Source of the DNA: an uncultured Chlorobiaceae bacterium
Lineage (GTDB): Bacteria > Bacteroidota > Chlorobiia > Chlorobiales > Chlorobiaceae
DNA length: 64,000 bases
NCBI GenBank assembly: GCA_903822595.1
Contig: CAIJPS010000002.1
Location: 18,700-82,699 of the forward strand
Direction of reading: 5' to 3'
The notes under the pieces: model-generated
Databases searched by the model: none
Told to the model about the DNA's origin: nothing
The model's input: only the letters and a program-made list of their open reading frames with translations
Program-made: the position numbers and the translations under genes
Shown here: piece after piece, positions 39,059 through 47,358 of the stretch
Numbering within the stretch: position 1 is the stretch's first letter
How the letters are laid out: every line of letters begins with the position of its first letter

Positions 39059-42000
39059 ATAATCCACTTGAGCGGATACCTCAGCGTTATCCGCTTTCAT
39101 CGGTTCAGTATGACATCTGGTTCGACCACTGCCTCTTTCCGGATACACCGCTTTACAACGTTGGATGCTACAGCCAGATCAATGGAGAGCTCGACCTGCA
39201 TCTTTTCAGACAGGCAATAACGCTGCTCGTAAAGGAAAACGATGCGCTGCGCATGGTGTTGACCGAGCGGGACAACACTCCTTTCCAATCATTTCCAGAC
39301 ATGGATGATGTCAACATCACTCTTGTTGACTGTTCCATTGAGCGCGACCCGCAACAAAGCGCTGTCCGACACATCCTGAACATCCATAATCAACCGTTCC
39401 GGATTTTAGAAGAGCCCCTTTTCCGCAACAGCCTTTACAAACTTTCGGAATACCGCTATTTCTGGTCGCACGTCTATCACCATATCGCTGTCGATGGTCG
39501 GGCAATAGGTCTTGTTGCCCATCGCGTTGCAGCACATTACAACGCCCTCTTGAACGGTCGCCCACTCCCCTTCAGGCCGGAAATTTCATACCGTAACTTC
39601 CTCCATCACGATGCCTCGGCCCCTGACCCGGACAAGCTTGAGGGTCACCGTCAATACTGGCAAAAAAAATTCACCCCGCTGCCCGCCCCCCTCTTTTCTG
39701 CTCGAAACAGATACAGCGTGTGCACGGAAGCAGTTCCTGGTGGGGTTCTCATCGGACATCTTCCCCGCAAACAATATGACCGACTTGGGAGACTGGCCGA
39801 ATTGCATTCCGTCTCCCTCTTCCACGTGATGATCGGGATTCTCTATGTCTACTTCACCAGAGCGCAGGAACAGGATGAGTGTATCATCGGATTACCGGTA
39901 TTGAACAGGAACTCGCCAGCGTTCAAAAAAACCATAGGCCTCTTCGTCAGTATTATTCCTGAACGATTCAGCTATGGCAATGAGATCAGCTTTACCGAGC
40001 TGATCAAGGCGGTCTCAAGAACCTTGAGGCAGAGCTATCGCCATCAACGCCTCCCGGTAAGCGAGATCAATCGTCTGTCAGGAGTGTTACAGAAAGGCAG
40101 AAAAAGATTATTTGACCTCGGCTTCTCTCTGGAAAAAGAGGATTATTCGTTTAGTTTCGGATCCACTCCCGTCGGTGAAACCATCTGGAATATTCATAAT
40201 TTTGAACAGATTCCTCTCGTCATATTTATGCTGGATTTCTCCGAAAACAAGGAGATCCAGTTTGATTTATGCTACAACCAGGCCTATTTTGATGCGCCTG
40301 AAATAGAGTGCATACAGGCTCGACTACTGCATTTGATTGAAGCGGTAGTTGCCAACCCTGAAAAGCGGATCAGCAATCTTGATATTTTGCCGCCCGCTGA
40401 AAAAGAACAGTTACTCATCAACTGGAACGCCACAGATGCGCCTCTGCCGGAAAAATCGCTCCATCAACTCTTCGAATCTCATGCCGCCGGAAGAGCGGAG
40501 GCTACTGCCCTGGTTTTTCAAAACATGAGGCTAAGTTACGCTGATCTCAATGCAAGAGCCAATCAGTTGGCACACGCCATGATTGCACTCCGCACAGAGC
40601 ATGATGCCCCGATCGCCATTGCGCTGGATCGCTCTGCGGAGATGATTGTCGCGGTGATAGCCGTACTCAAGGCCGGTGGATGCTATCTGCCCCTTGATCC
40701 CTCCTATCCTGCCGAACGTCTCGCCTTCATGCTTGAAGATTCTGGCGCAAAACTGCTCATCACACGCCAATCGCTACTCAATAAATTGCCGTTTACCGCA
40801 GCTCATACCCTTTGCATTGATTCCGATCAGACATCTATCGCATCACGAGCGAAAAATAATCCCGATCTTGCCCTCAGCCAGCAGCAACTCGCCTATATCA
40901 TCTACACCTCAGGCTCCACCGGTGTTCCAAAAGGGGTGGCTATTACACATCGCGGGCTGAGCAATATGGCATTGGCCCAGATCACCGCCTTCGGTGTGAC
41001 CTCAAGAAGCAGGGTGCTGCAGTTTGCCTCCTTCAGCTTCGACGCATCAGTTTCAGAGATTGCAATGGTCCTTTGTTCCGGAGCAGAACTGCATCTGCCG
41101 GATGAAGAGCAACGCTTTCCGGGGCCATCGTTGCTGCACTATCTTGATGCTGCGGCCATCACCCATCTGACCCTGCCGCCGACAGCTCTTGCCCTCCTGC
41201 CCCGGAAACCGTTACCGGCCCTGGAGGTTCTTGTCGTAGCCGGCGAACCATGTCCCCCGGCTCAGGCCTCCTTCTGGTCGAAAGGACGACGATTCTTCAA
41301 CGCCTATGGTCCGACCGAAACAACGGTCTGCGCCACCATTGCTGAGTGCAGCCACGACGACATCCTGACTGACGTGCCTCTTCTGGTCGGCAGACCCATA
41401 GCAAACACAAAACTCTACGTGCTTGACCGCAATCTGCAGCCAACCCCGACAGGCACAGCCGGAGAACTGCATATCGGCGGCATCGGTCTGGCAAGAGAAT
41501 ATCTGAACCGTCCCGAACTCACGGCGGAAAAGTTCATTCCTGATCCGTTCTCCATTGAGCCCGGTGCCCGACTCTATAAAAGCGGCGACCTCGTCCGCTA
41601 TCGGGCGGACGGCAACCTTGAATTTCTCGGTCGTCTCGACCATCAGGTCAAGATCCGCGGATTTCGCATTGAACCAGGTGAAATAGAATCGGCACTCACC
41701 GCCCATCCATCAATCCACTCTGCCGTGGTCATTGCCCGAAGAGATGCGTCCAGTCAGCAACACCTTATAGCCTACCTTGTGACACGTGACTTGCGGCCCA
41801 CGATCACAGAGCTCCGGAGCATACTCAAAGGCACGCTTCCTGATTACATGCTACCCTCAGCTTTTGTTTTTCTGGAATCAATGCCACTGACAGCCAACGG
41901 CAAAGTCGACAGAAAATTGCTTCCCGAACCGGACTGCATGCCAGCCAATAATTCCGCCGCACCCCCGCACGATGATATTGAAGAACTGCTTGTGGACCTC

Positions 42001-43719
42001 TGGGCCAAGGCGCTACATCAGAAAAACTGCGGCATTCATGACAACTTTTTCGAGCTGGGCGGAGAGTCACTCTCTGCCGCCAGATTCACGGCCATTCTCC
42101 GGGATGCGGCAGGCATCAGCATACCAGTCCGCTGGATTTTTGAAGCTCCCACACCCGTTGAACTTGCAGAACGAATCCGCTCATTCGACCAGAACACCGA
42201 ACAGCTTCTTCCAATTCCTGTCAACAGCATTCTTCCCGACACGAGCAGAATAACTCCCGATCTTCTTCCCCTGATTCACCTTTCGCAGGCAGAGATCGAT
42301 CACATTCTGACAACTGTTGAAGGCGGAGCCGGCAACATACAGGATATCTATCCCCTGACACCGCTCCAGGAAGGCATGTACTTTCATTCCAGGTTGCAAA
42401 AAAATGGTGACTCCTACATGAGTCGTCATCTTTTTGCAGTTGACTGCCTTGCTCGTGCCGATATCTTTACGGCTGCCCTGCAGTCTGTTATTGAGCGCCA
42501 TGACATGCTCAGGACATCAATTGTATGGGGCCCGCTGCCTGAACCGGTTCAGATTGTCTGGCGTCATGCCCCGCTGATTGTTGAGCAGCTTGATTTCCAT
42601 GAAAGTAATGGATTGATTGCCAATCAGTTAATGAACTCTTTTCCGCGCCATAACCGTCTCGATCTGGAACGTCCACCCTTGCTTCGGATAGCACTTGCAC
42701 AGGATGGTGAGCGCTGGCTGATGCTTCTTGTCTCTCACCATCTGATAATGGATTACACAACGCTGATCGTGATGCTTGATGAGATAACTGCACATATTGA
42801 TGGAACACTCGAGCGCCTTCGGGCACCAGTACCCTTCCGCAATTTCATTGCCCAACTACACGAAAGAAATACATCTGGGAGTTCAGAACCGTTTTTCCGC
42901 GAAATGCTAAGTGATATTAAAAACCCTACCGCTCCATTCGGACTGCTTGATGTAAACGGTGACGGCTCAACAATCGTGGAATCGCATCGGGAGCTCTCAA
43001 TAGATTTTACCCTCCGGCTTCGCGCGGCGGCTCGTCACGTCAGTGCGACGCCAGCCGCCATCTGCCATCTTGCCTGGGCACTCCTTCTTTCCCGCTGCTG
43101 CGGTCAAAAAGAAATTGTTTTCGGCACCGTACTGACAGGACGCATGCATGGAGGAACCGGAGTCGAGCGTGCAGTCGGCATCTTCATCAACACACTCCCC
43201 CTTCGCCTGACATGCGATGCGCAAACGGTTGCCGAAACTCTTCGACAGACCCAGCATCGCCTTCTTGCGCTCATACGTCACGAATATGCCTCCCTCAGCA
43301 TGGCTCAGCGCTGCAGTGCAGTTCCAGCCTCGATGCCACTGTTCACATCACTGCTGAACTATCGGCATACAGCCAAAAAAAATGATGCTGCATTCCGCCT
43401 TGAAGGAGTTGAACTGCTCAGGCATAGTGAAGGAGAAAGCAATTATCCGGTCGGGCTCTCCATCGATGATTTTGGCGAGGGACTTGACCTGACTGTTCAG
43501 ATTGACGCATCAATTGATCCTGAATGGATTTGCAACATCATGCAATCTGCCCTCGAAGTTCTTGTCAAGGCTCTCGAAGAGGCTCCCGAAACGCCAATTG
43601 CAGAATTGGAGCTCTTCACCCCGGAAGAAAAGCAAACAGTACCCTGCCAGCACATCGGTACCTCACAGCCTCAAATGACCAATGCCACGACTCACCAACG
43701 TGAAAGCGGCACACTTTAA
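39055..43719 (+). CDS. NRPS5: C-A(Tyr-like)-PCP-C
   Basis: 1554 residues. Domains: C (PLSSVQYDIWF near 14, HHIAVDG near 142), A (TSGSTGVPKG near 617; NAYGPTE; NGKVDRK near 965), PCP (GGESLS near 1002) and a second C (YPLTPLQEGMYFHS near 1100, HHLIMDY near 1228). The A-domain code aligned by eye, DASTVAAVC, matches a known tyrosine code and is close to Phe. The terminal C has the LTPLQEGM start seen in C domains that follow epimerization or are dual, and its second motif ends in Tyr instead of Gly. Nothing follows it in cis, so it must hand over to a module lacking its own C domain (NRPS3 A-MT-PCP-TE, or NRPS1 module 1). The ATG overlaps the NRPS4 stop, with GGAG 9 nt upstream. Last gene of the operon. 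Confidence 0.94.
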   Translation: MNNPLERIPQRYPLSSVQYDIWFDHCLFPDTPLYNVGCYSQINGELDLHLFRQAITLLVKENDALRMVLTERDNTPFQSFPDMDDVNITLVDCSIERDPQQSAVRHILNIHNQPFRILEEPLFRNSLYKLSEYRYFWSHVYHHIAVDGRAIGLVAHRVAAHYNALLNGRPLPFRPEISYRNFLHHDASAPDPDKLEGHRQYWQKKFTPLPAPLFSARNRYSVCTEAVPGGVLIGHLPRKQYDRLGRLAELHSVSLFHVMIGILYVYFTRAQEQDECIIGLPVLNRNSPAFKKTIGLFVSIIPERFSYGNEISFTELIKAVSRTLRQSYRHQRLPVSEINRLSGVLQKGRKRLFDLGFSLEKEDYSFSFGSTPVGETIWNIHNFEQIPLVIFMLDFSENKEIQFDLCYNQAYFDAPEIECIQARLLHLIEAVVANPEKRISNLDILPPAEKEQLLINWNATDAPLPEKSLHQLFESHAAGRAEATALVFQNMRLSYADLNARANQLAHAMIALRTEHDAPIAIALDRSAEMIVAVIAVLKAGGCYLPLDPSYPAERLAFMLEDSGAKLLITRQSLLNKLPFTAAHTLCIDSDQTSIASRAKNNPDLALSQQQLAYIIYTSGSTGVPKGVAITHRGLSNMALAQITAFGVTSRSRVLQFASFSFDASVSEIAMVLCSGAELHLPDEEQRFPGPSLLHYLDAAAITHLTLPPTALALLPRKPLPALEVLVVAGEPCPPAQASFWSKGRRFFNAYGPTETTVCATIAECSHDDILTDVPLLVGRPIANTKLYVLDRNLQPTPTGTAGELHIGGIGLAREYLNRPELTAEKFIPDPFSIEPGARLYKSGDLVRYRADGNLEFLGRLDHQVKIRGFRIEPGEIESALTAHPSIHSAVVIARRDASSQQHLIAYLVTRDLRPTITELRSILKGTLPDYMLPSAFVFLESMPLTANGKVDRKLLPEPDCMPANNSAAPPHDDIEELLVDLWAKALHQKNCGIHDNFFELGGESLSAARFTAILRDAAGISIPVRWIFEAPTPVELAERIRSFDQNTEQLLPIPVNSILPDTSRITPDLLPLIHLSQAEIDHILTTVEGGAGNIQDIYPLTPLQEGMYFHSRLQKNGDSYMSRHLFAVDCLARADIFTAALQSVIERHDMLRTSIVWGPLPEPVQIVWRHAPLIVEQLDFHESNGLIANQLMNSFPRHNRLDLERPPLLRIALAQDGERWLMLLVSHHLIMDYTTLIVMLDEITAHIDGTLERLRAPVPFRNFIAQLHERNTSGSSEPFFREMLSDIKNPTAPFGLLDVNGDGSTIVESHRELSIDFTLRLRAAARHVSATPAAICHLAWALLLSRCCGQKEIVFGTVLTGRMHGGTGVERAVGIFINTLPLRLTCDAQTVAETLRQTQHRLLALIRHEYASLSMAQRCSAVPASMPLFTSLLNYRHTAKKNDAAFRLEGVELLRHSEGESNYPVGLSIDDFGEGLDLTVQIDASIDPEWICNIMQSALEVLVKALEEAPETPIAELELFTPEEKQTVPCQHIGTSQPQMTNATTHQRESGTL

Positions 43720-43935
43720 TCGCAATTCCAAGTTAATAATGAATTCATTAAGCATAGCATCAACGAAGAACTGCTACCCGGTGCCGATTACCCATCAGCC
43801 ATCCAAGTCGTTCTCATTTGTCCCGCTTTTCAGCTGGGAGGTTCTCCGTTCTTTCCGTGATGTTCATCAATTATCGTATACTGCATGCAATACCGGATGG
43901 CCCGTAACACCTCCGTAACAATTCAAAAGTGAGCC

Positions 43936-44676
43936 ATGACACCAGAGCAATTGTCGCAAACACTCGTACAGAGTGAAGAGCTGGCCTGCAATCCCATAGC
44001 AGTCAAATTTGTTACCTCGCTCAGTGACCTGCCCGAAGGGGTCAAAAAATTCGGAGCCTCTTCAGGGGAGCACGCTCCAAAATCATTTCTCTGCGCCATG
44101 TGGGGCGACTGTCTGAGGGGCGCCGGCCCTTTCTACACGACCAGAGAGCATCAGGTTTGCGGCGGCGGCGCAATAGCTGCTGGCTTCGGAAGCCTTTTGC
44201 CTTTAGAGGCTGCCGAGAAATTCATGATCGGTGACGGGAAACTGTTCGGAACAATGGATGCCCTTCGCTGCTCCCTCGCATCAACCATGCCGTTCGAAGA
44301 TGGAGAGTTTGCAGCGCAGATCGTCGGACCGCTGTCAGCCATGAATGACGATACCCTGCGGCCGGATGTGGTACTGATCGTCTGCAAGCCCTTTCAGGGA
44401 CAGCACATCCTGAGGGCTTACGGCTTCGACAGCGGCGAACTGGTTCACGGCATAGCCGGCGGATCGACCTGCGAGATGGTGTCAAGCTATGTCATGAAAA
44501 CCGGAAAACCGACGTTCACGCTTGGCGACACCGGCGGCAACGCCGGACTCGCTCTCGCACCCGATGACCTGCTTCTTGCCTTTCCGTACGACAAGCTCAA
44601 AACAGCCGTCAGCAATCTGACGCGAATATGCCGGACATCGAGCATGCACCGGCATACCATCGTTCATGAACACTGA
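43936..44676 (+). CDS. DUF169 family protein
   Basis: 246 residues. The sequence pattern (opening with LVQSEELACNPIAVKFV, then a Cys-containing block SFLCAMWGDCLRGAGPFYTT, HQVCGGGAIAAGFG, and GGSTCEMVSSYVMKTGKPTFTLGDTGG) matches the uncharacterised DUF169 family, found mostly in anaerobes and archaea. The conserved cysteines could hold a metal or cluster, but no function is established and I do not assign one. No signal peptide or membrane segment. It lies 216 nt after the NRPS operon and 33 nt before the next gene, heading a three-gene run of its own. Confidence 0.75.
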   Translation: MTPEQLSQTLVQSEELACNPIAVKFVTSLSDLPEGVKKFGASSGEHAPKSFLCAMWGDCLRGAGPFYTTREHQVCGGGAIAAGFGSLLPLEAAEKFMIGDGKLFGTMDALRCSLASTMPFEDGEFAAQIVGPLSAMNDDTLRPDVVLIVCKPFQGQHILRAYGFDSGELVHGIAGGSTCEMVSSYVMKTGKPTFTLGDTGGNAGLALAPDDLLLAFPYDKLKTAVSNLTRICRTSSMHRHTIVHEH

Positions 44677-44709
44677 CCAGTAACATGTGCAACAAAATTC
44701 TTTTTCCAA

Positions 44710-45126
44710 ATGCATAAAAATCAGGAAGAAAACATCGAAGCAATAACGAAGATGGCACTGCAGTTCCTCGCCGAAGCGATCGGGCAGTGTCCGACCGGCC
44801 TGGAAAGCAGCACGAACAGGGATATCGTTTTTGCCGTACTCGGCTTCCAGTATGGTGCCGTTCAGAGCGCCGCCTACGTTGCCGGTCTCGGCGAAGATGC
44901 CTCTGACGGCATCACAGCAGATGTCCTCCGGAGAATCAACGGTATGGACAAGGAAAGTCTGTCGAAATTCCTTGCCCTGATGCCGATGCTTGCAAAAAAA
45001 GAGTATCCCCCGATCGGTATCGGCGGCAAAGCCATTATCAGTTTTTACAATTCCCCCACTGAAGAGGAGAAACTGGCAACACTCTCATCGCTGCGGGAAA
45101 TTCTCCGTCAGATCGAAAAAGCGTAA
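44710..45126 (+). CDS. Unrecognised 138-residue protein
   Basis: Mostly helical and soluble. Visible features are an N-terminal acidic helix, a central Gly/Ala-rich part (AVLGFQYGAVQSAAYVAGLG) and a C-terminal charged helix (PTEEEKLATLSSLREILRQI). No catalytic motif recognised. The ATG at 44710 lies 33 nt after the DUF169 stop and the stop is 77 nt before the epimerase-like gene, so the three probably form an operon. It is credible as a gene because of its uninterrupted, codon-biased reading frame and its fit between neighbours. Confidence 0.6.
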   Translation: MHKNQEENIEAITKMALQFLAEAIGQCPTGLESSTNRDIVFAVLGFQYGAVQSAAYVAGLGEDASDGITADVLRRINGMDKESLSKFLALMPMLAKKEYPPIGIGGKAIISFYNSPTEEEKLATLSSLREILRQIEKA

Positions 45127-45203
45127 ATCCTGAATCGACGTTTCCTTCGTTCTCCGTAAATTCAGTGCAGGAAACACTCGACCAATACAAAACAAGCGTG
45201 ACC

Positions 45204-46091
45204 ATGGCAAAACAGAAGGTACTCGTGGCCGGAGCTTCAGGCTATCTCGGCAGGCATGTGGTCAGGGAATTCGCCACGCGGGGCTACAGTGTGCGGGCCC
45301 TCGTCAGAAGCCGCGAAAAGCTCACAGAGGAAGGGCCCAACTTCGAACCAGCGGTTGCGGAGGTCATCGAGGAGATTGTAATCGGAGACGCGACCGACAC
45401 GCCATCCCTGAAGGACACCTGCAAGGAGGTAGATATCGTCTTCTCCTGCATGGGCCTCACTAAACCTCAGCACGACATCACAAGCGAACAGATCGACTAC
45501 CTCGGGAACAAGGCTTTGCTGAAGGACGCCCTCGCCAACGGCGTCAGAAAGTTCATCTACATCTCGGTCTTCAACTCCGACAAAATGATGGATTCTGAGA
45601 TGGTGAAGTCGCACGAGCTCTTCGTGCAGGAGCTTTTGGCTTCCGGCATGCCCTACACCGTAATCCGGCCGACCGCCTACTTCAACGACATGGGCATGTT
45701 CTTCTCCTTCGCCCGTAAAGGTCACGTCTTTCTTTTCGGCGACGGGTCGAACCGCTTCAACCCGATCCACGGTGCCGATCTGTCGAAGATATGCGTCGAT
45801 GTTGCGGAAGTCGAGGGGAACAGTGAAATCGCTGTCGGCGGGCCGGACATTTATACCTACGACGAAACCAACCTCATGGCGTTTGAAGCTCTCGGCATGG
45901 AGCCGAAAATCACACACCTGCCCTTATGGATCGGCGACATCGTCCTGTTCGCTATAGGGCTCATCAACAAGCCCCTGAAAAGCATCATCTCCTTCGCTCT
46001 CTCCGTCAGCCGTATCGACAACGTCGCCCCGGCAACCGGCACACGGCATCTCAAGGAATTCTTCCGTGAACTCGCAACCAAAGGCGGTTAG
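45204..46091 (+). CDS. NAD(P)-binding NmrA/epimerase-like SDR protein
   Basis: 295 residues from ATG 45204, which places the Rossmann motif VAGASGYLGRHVV (GxxGxxG) directly at the N-terminus, as is usual; an upstream in-frame GTG at 45165 has no better ribosome-binding site. Other elements: VRALVRS (NADP-type Arg after beta 2), VFSCMGLTKP, VRKFIYISVF, PYTVIRPTAYF. The atypical SDR group includes NmrA-like sensors, complex I assembly factors and the 8-vinyl reductase BciA; the lack of a clear Y-x3-K leaves catalysis uncertain. A hydrophobic stretch near the end (WIGDIVLFAIGLIN) may attach to the membrane. The specific substrate is unknown. Confidence 0.75.
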   Translation: MAKQKVLVAGASGYLGRHVVREFATRGYSVRALVRSREKLTEEGPNFEPAVAEVIEEIVIGDATDTPSLKDTCKEVDIVFSCMGLTKPQHDITSEQIDYLGNKALLKDALANGVRKFIYISVFNSDKMMDSEMVKSHELFVQELLASGMPYTVIRPTAYFNDMGMFFSFARKGHVFLFGDGSNRFNPIHGADLSKICVDVAEVEGNSEIAVGGPDIYTYDETNLMAFEALGMEPKITHLPLWIGDIVLFAIGLINKPLKSIISFALSVSRIDNVAPATGTRHLKEFFRELATKGG

Positions 46092-46226
46092 TGCTCCGGC
46101 GAAGCACTTTCATGCATTGTCCAATCATTTCCACGCACAGGGTGGATAAAATTCGCTATAATATCCTTACAAGAGTTGCTATAACGGTCATTCTGCATTC
46201 CATTATAACCAAATGGAGATCCCATC

Positions 46227-46457
46227 ATGTCATTAGACCAAGCAAAGCTGTTTATCGAGAAGATGAAGTCGGACGAAATATTCAGCAAGCGTGTTCTGGC
46301 CATCGAGGACGTTGCCGGGCGGCTGGTGTACATTGAGAGCGAAGGTATTGATTGCACCGAGGCGGAGATTAAGGAAGTGTCGGGCGAGTTGAGCGATGAG
46401 GAGCTGGAGGCTGCCTCGGGAGGCAGCAAGTCGCATTACGGAATACGATTCTGTTAG
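46227..46457 (+). CDS. Nif11-type leader peptide / RiPP precursor candidate
   Basis: 76 residues with the hallmark layout of Nif11-leader (NHLP-related) precursors: a helical leader starting MSLDQAKLFIEKMKSDE, then VLAIEDVAGRL, an acidic ELSDEELEAASGG ending in a double-glycine cleavage site, and a ten-residue core SKSHYGIRFC. A GGAG about 10 nt upstream of the ATG gives a clear ribosome-binding site. Leaders of this family direct modification and export of the core after cleavage behind Gly-Gly. The core has one Cys, Ser residues and an aromatic, so thioether or other modification is conceivable. No modification enzyme or C39 peptidase-exporter is adjacent; the partners must be elsewhere, or the gene is an orphan. 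Confidence 0.8.
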   Translation: MSLDQAKLFIEKMKSDEIFSKRVLAIEDVAGRLVYIESEGIDCTEAEIKEVSGELSDEELEAASGGSKSHYGIRFC

Positions 46458-46460
46458 TTA

Positions 46461-46649
46461 GTGCTATACAGCCGACCGGAGGGAAAAACCCTTGAATTCA
46501 AGCAGGATCTCTCGTCGCAAAAAAACATCCTCAAAACAGTGACCGCCTTTGCCAATACGGTCGGTGGAATAGTATTGATCACTGTCAAATATAACCATCA
46601 TTTATTTACATCAGGCAGGAAAAATCCCGTAGGTTACGGGCGAGATTAG
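46461..46649 (+). pseudogene. Truncated AlbA_2 (Schlafen-type) domain fragment
   Basis: A frame of 62 codons starting at a GTG 3 nt after the Nif11 gene. Residues 8-41 (EGKTLEFKQDLSS then KNILKTVTAFANTVGGIV) match the start of the AlbA_2 / divergent AAA-4 domain of putative transcriptional regulators, which normally continues for 400 or more residues. Here similarity stops after the first beta-alpha unit and the frame ends at 46649 after unrelated residues. It is best read as a remnant left by deletion. Similar remnants are common in bacterial genomes, as this family is dispersed and often decays. Confidence 0.6.
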
Positions 46650-46683
46650 CTTTACGGTTTATGTGGAATATAGCGCTGTTTGC

Positions 46684-46724
46684 AGAAAAAAACACCCCGC
46701 CCAAGGAGCGGGGTATCTTTTTTT
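46684..46724. terminator. Bidirectional intrinsic terminator
   Basis: Stem ACCCCGC (46694-46700) pairs with GCGGGGT (46708-46714) around a 7-nt loop, with A6-7 before and T7 after. It can stop plus-strand transcripts from the Nif11/AlbA region and minus-strand transcripts of the convergent secreted-protein gene ending at 46753. Confidence 0.9.
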
Positions 46725-46752
46725 AAAAGAAGCTCAACATAGTGCATCCAGT

Positions 46753-47169
46753 CTACCGCCGATCGCCGTCATTGTGCTGGTTCTGGTTGTTGGGGTTGCC
46801 ATTGCCATGCCGCTGTGACTCTGCGTCCCGATACCTCCGAATGTCATCTGGACGATGTTTTCTTATCTTGGGGGGAAGGTTGTTCTCATGAATCAAAAGC
46901 CACGGCCCGCGATAGTCCCTCGAGTTATACCACGCCCCATCCTGATAGACATAGTATCGATCGTCGTATCTGACAATATCGTAAGGGCTCCCTACGGATA
47001 CTGAAAATCCCTGGTCCGGCAAGTCGATAAAATTCGGCTGGGAACCAATAACAATAGAGACGCCACCTCCCCTCCTCGGACTCATGCTGAACCCTTCCTC
47101 ACAATTAAGTGGTAAAGTGCCAAGAAGAACTCCTGCAAGTCCGGCAACAAACCAGATGTTTTTTTTCAT
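46753..47169 (-). CDS. Small secreted hypothetical protein
   Basis: 138 residues. An N-terminal signal peptide (MKKNIWFVAGLAGVLLGTLPL) is followed by Cys-23, which could be a lipobox Cys but in a poor context (PLNC). The middle carries DDRYYVYQDGAWYNSRDYRGPW, a short aromatic-rich motif seen in many small exported proteins of delta-proteobacteria and green sulfur bacteria, then an Arg-rich part and a polar Asn/Gln/His-rich tail. Probably periplasmic or surface-attached; function unknown. Monocistronic, ending at the strong terminator. Confidence 0.7.
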   Translation of the reverse strand: MKKNIWFVAGLAGVLLGTLPLNCEEGFSMSPRRGGGVSIVIGSQPNFIDLPDQGFSVSVGSPYDIVRYDDRYYVYQDGAWYNSRDYRGPWLLIHENNLPPKIRKHRPDDIRRYRDAESQRHGNGNPNNQNQHNDGDRR

Positions 47170-47358
47170 CGTTACACTCCTGCTAACATTTATTATAGTT
47201 CCGATAAGAGTCCTCCGCTACTGATGCCGTGTAACCTGCCTGCACCCCCGTTTTTCTCCGGATCTTTCGGTGCCATACAACCCAAGGTACCTGCTCGTAG
47301 AGCCGGACACAATCACTTTAGAATTACAATATACAACATTAAAAAGTTTTTTCTGGTA

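Noticed and set aside
45237..45917. 226-residue minus-strand reading frame
   Set aside because: Antisense to the epimerase-like gene whose Rossmann motif is clear; the reverse frame has low-complexity His/Val/Asp-rich sequence and no motif.
46753..47169. Lipoprotein assignment for the secreted protein
   Set aside because: The Cys after the signal peptide is preceded by P-L-N, which does not fit the L-[AS]-[GA]-C lipobox, so only secretion is claimed.
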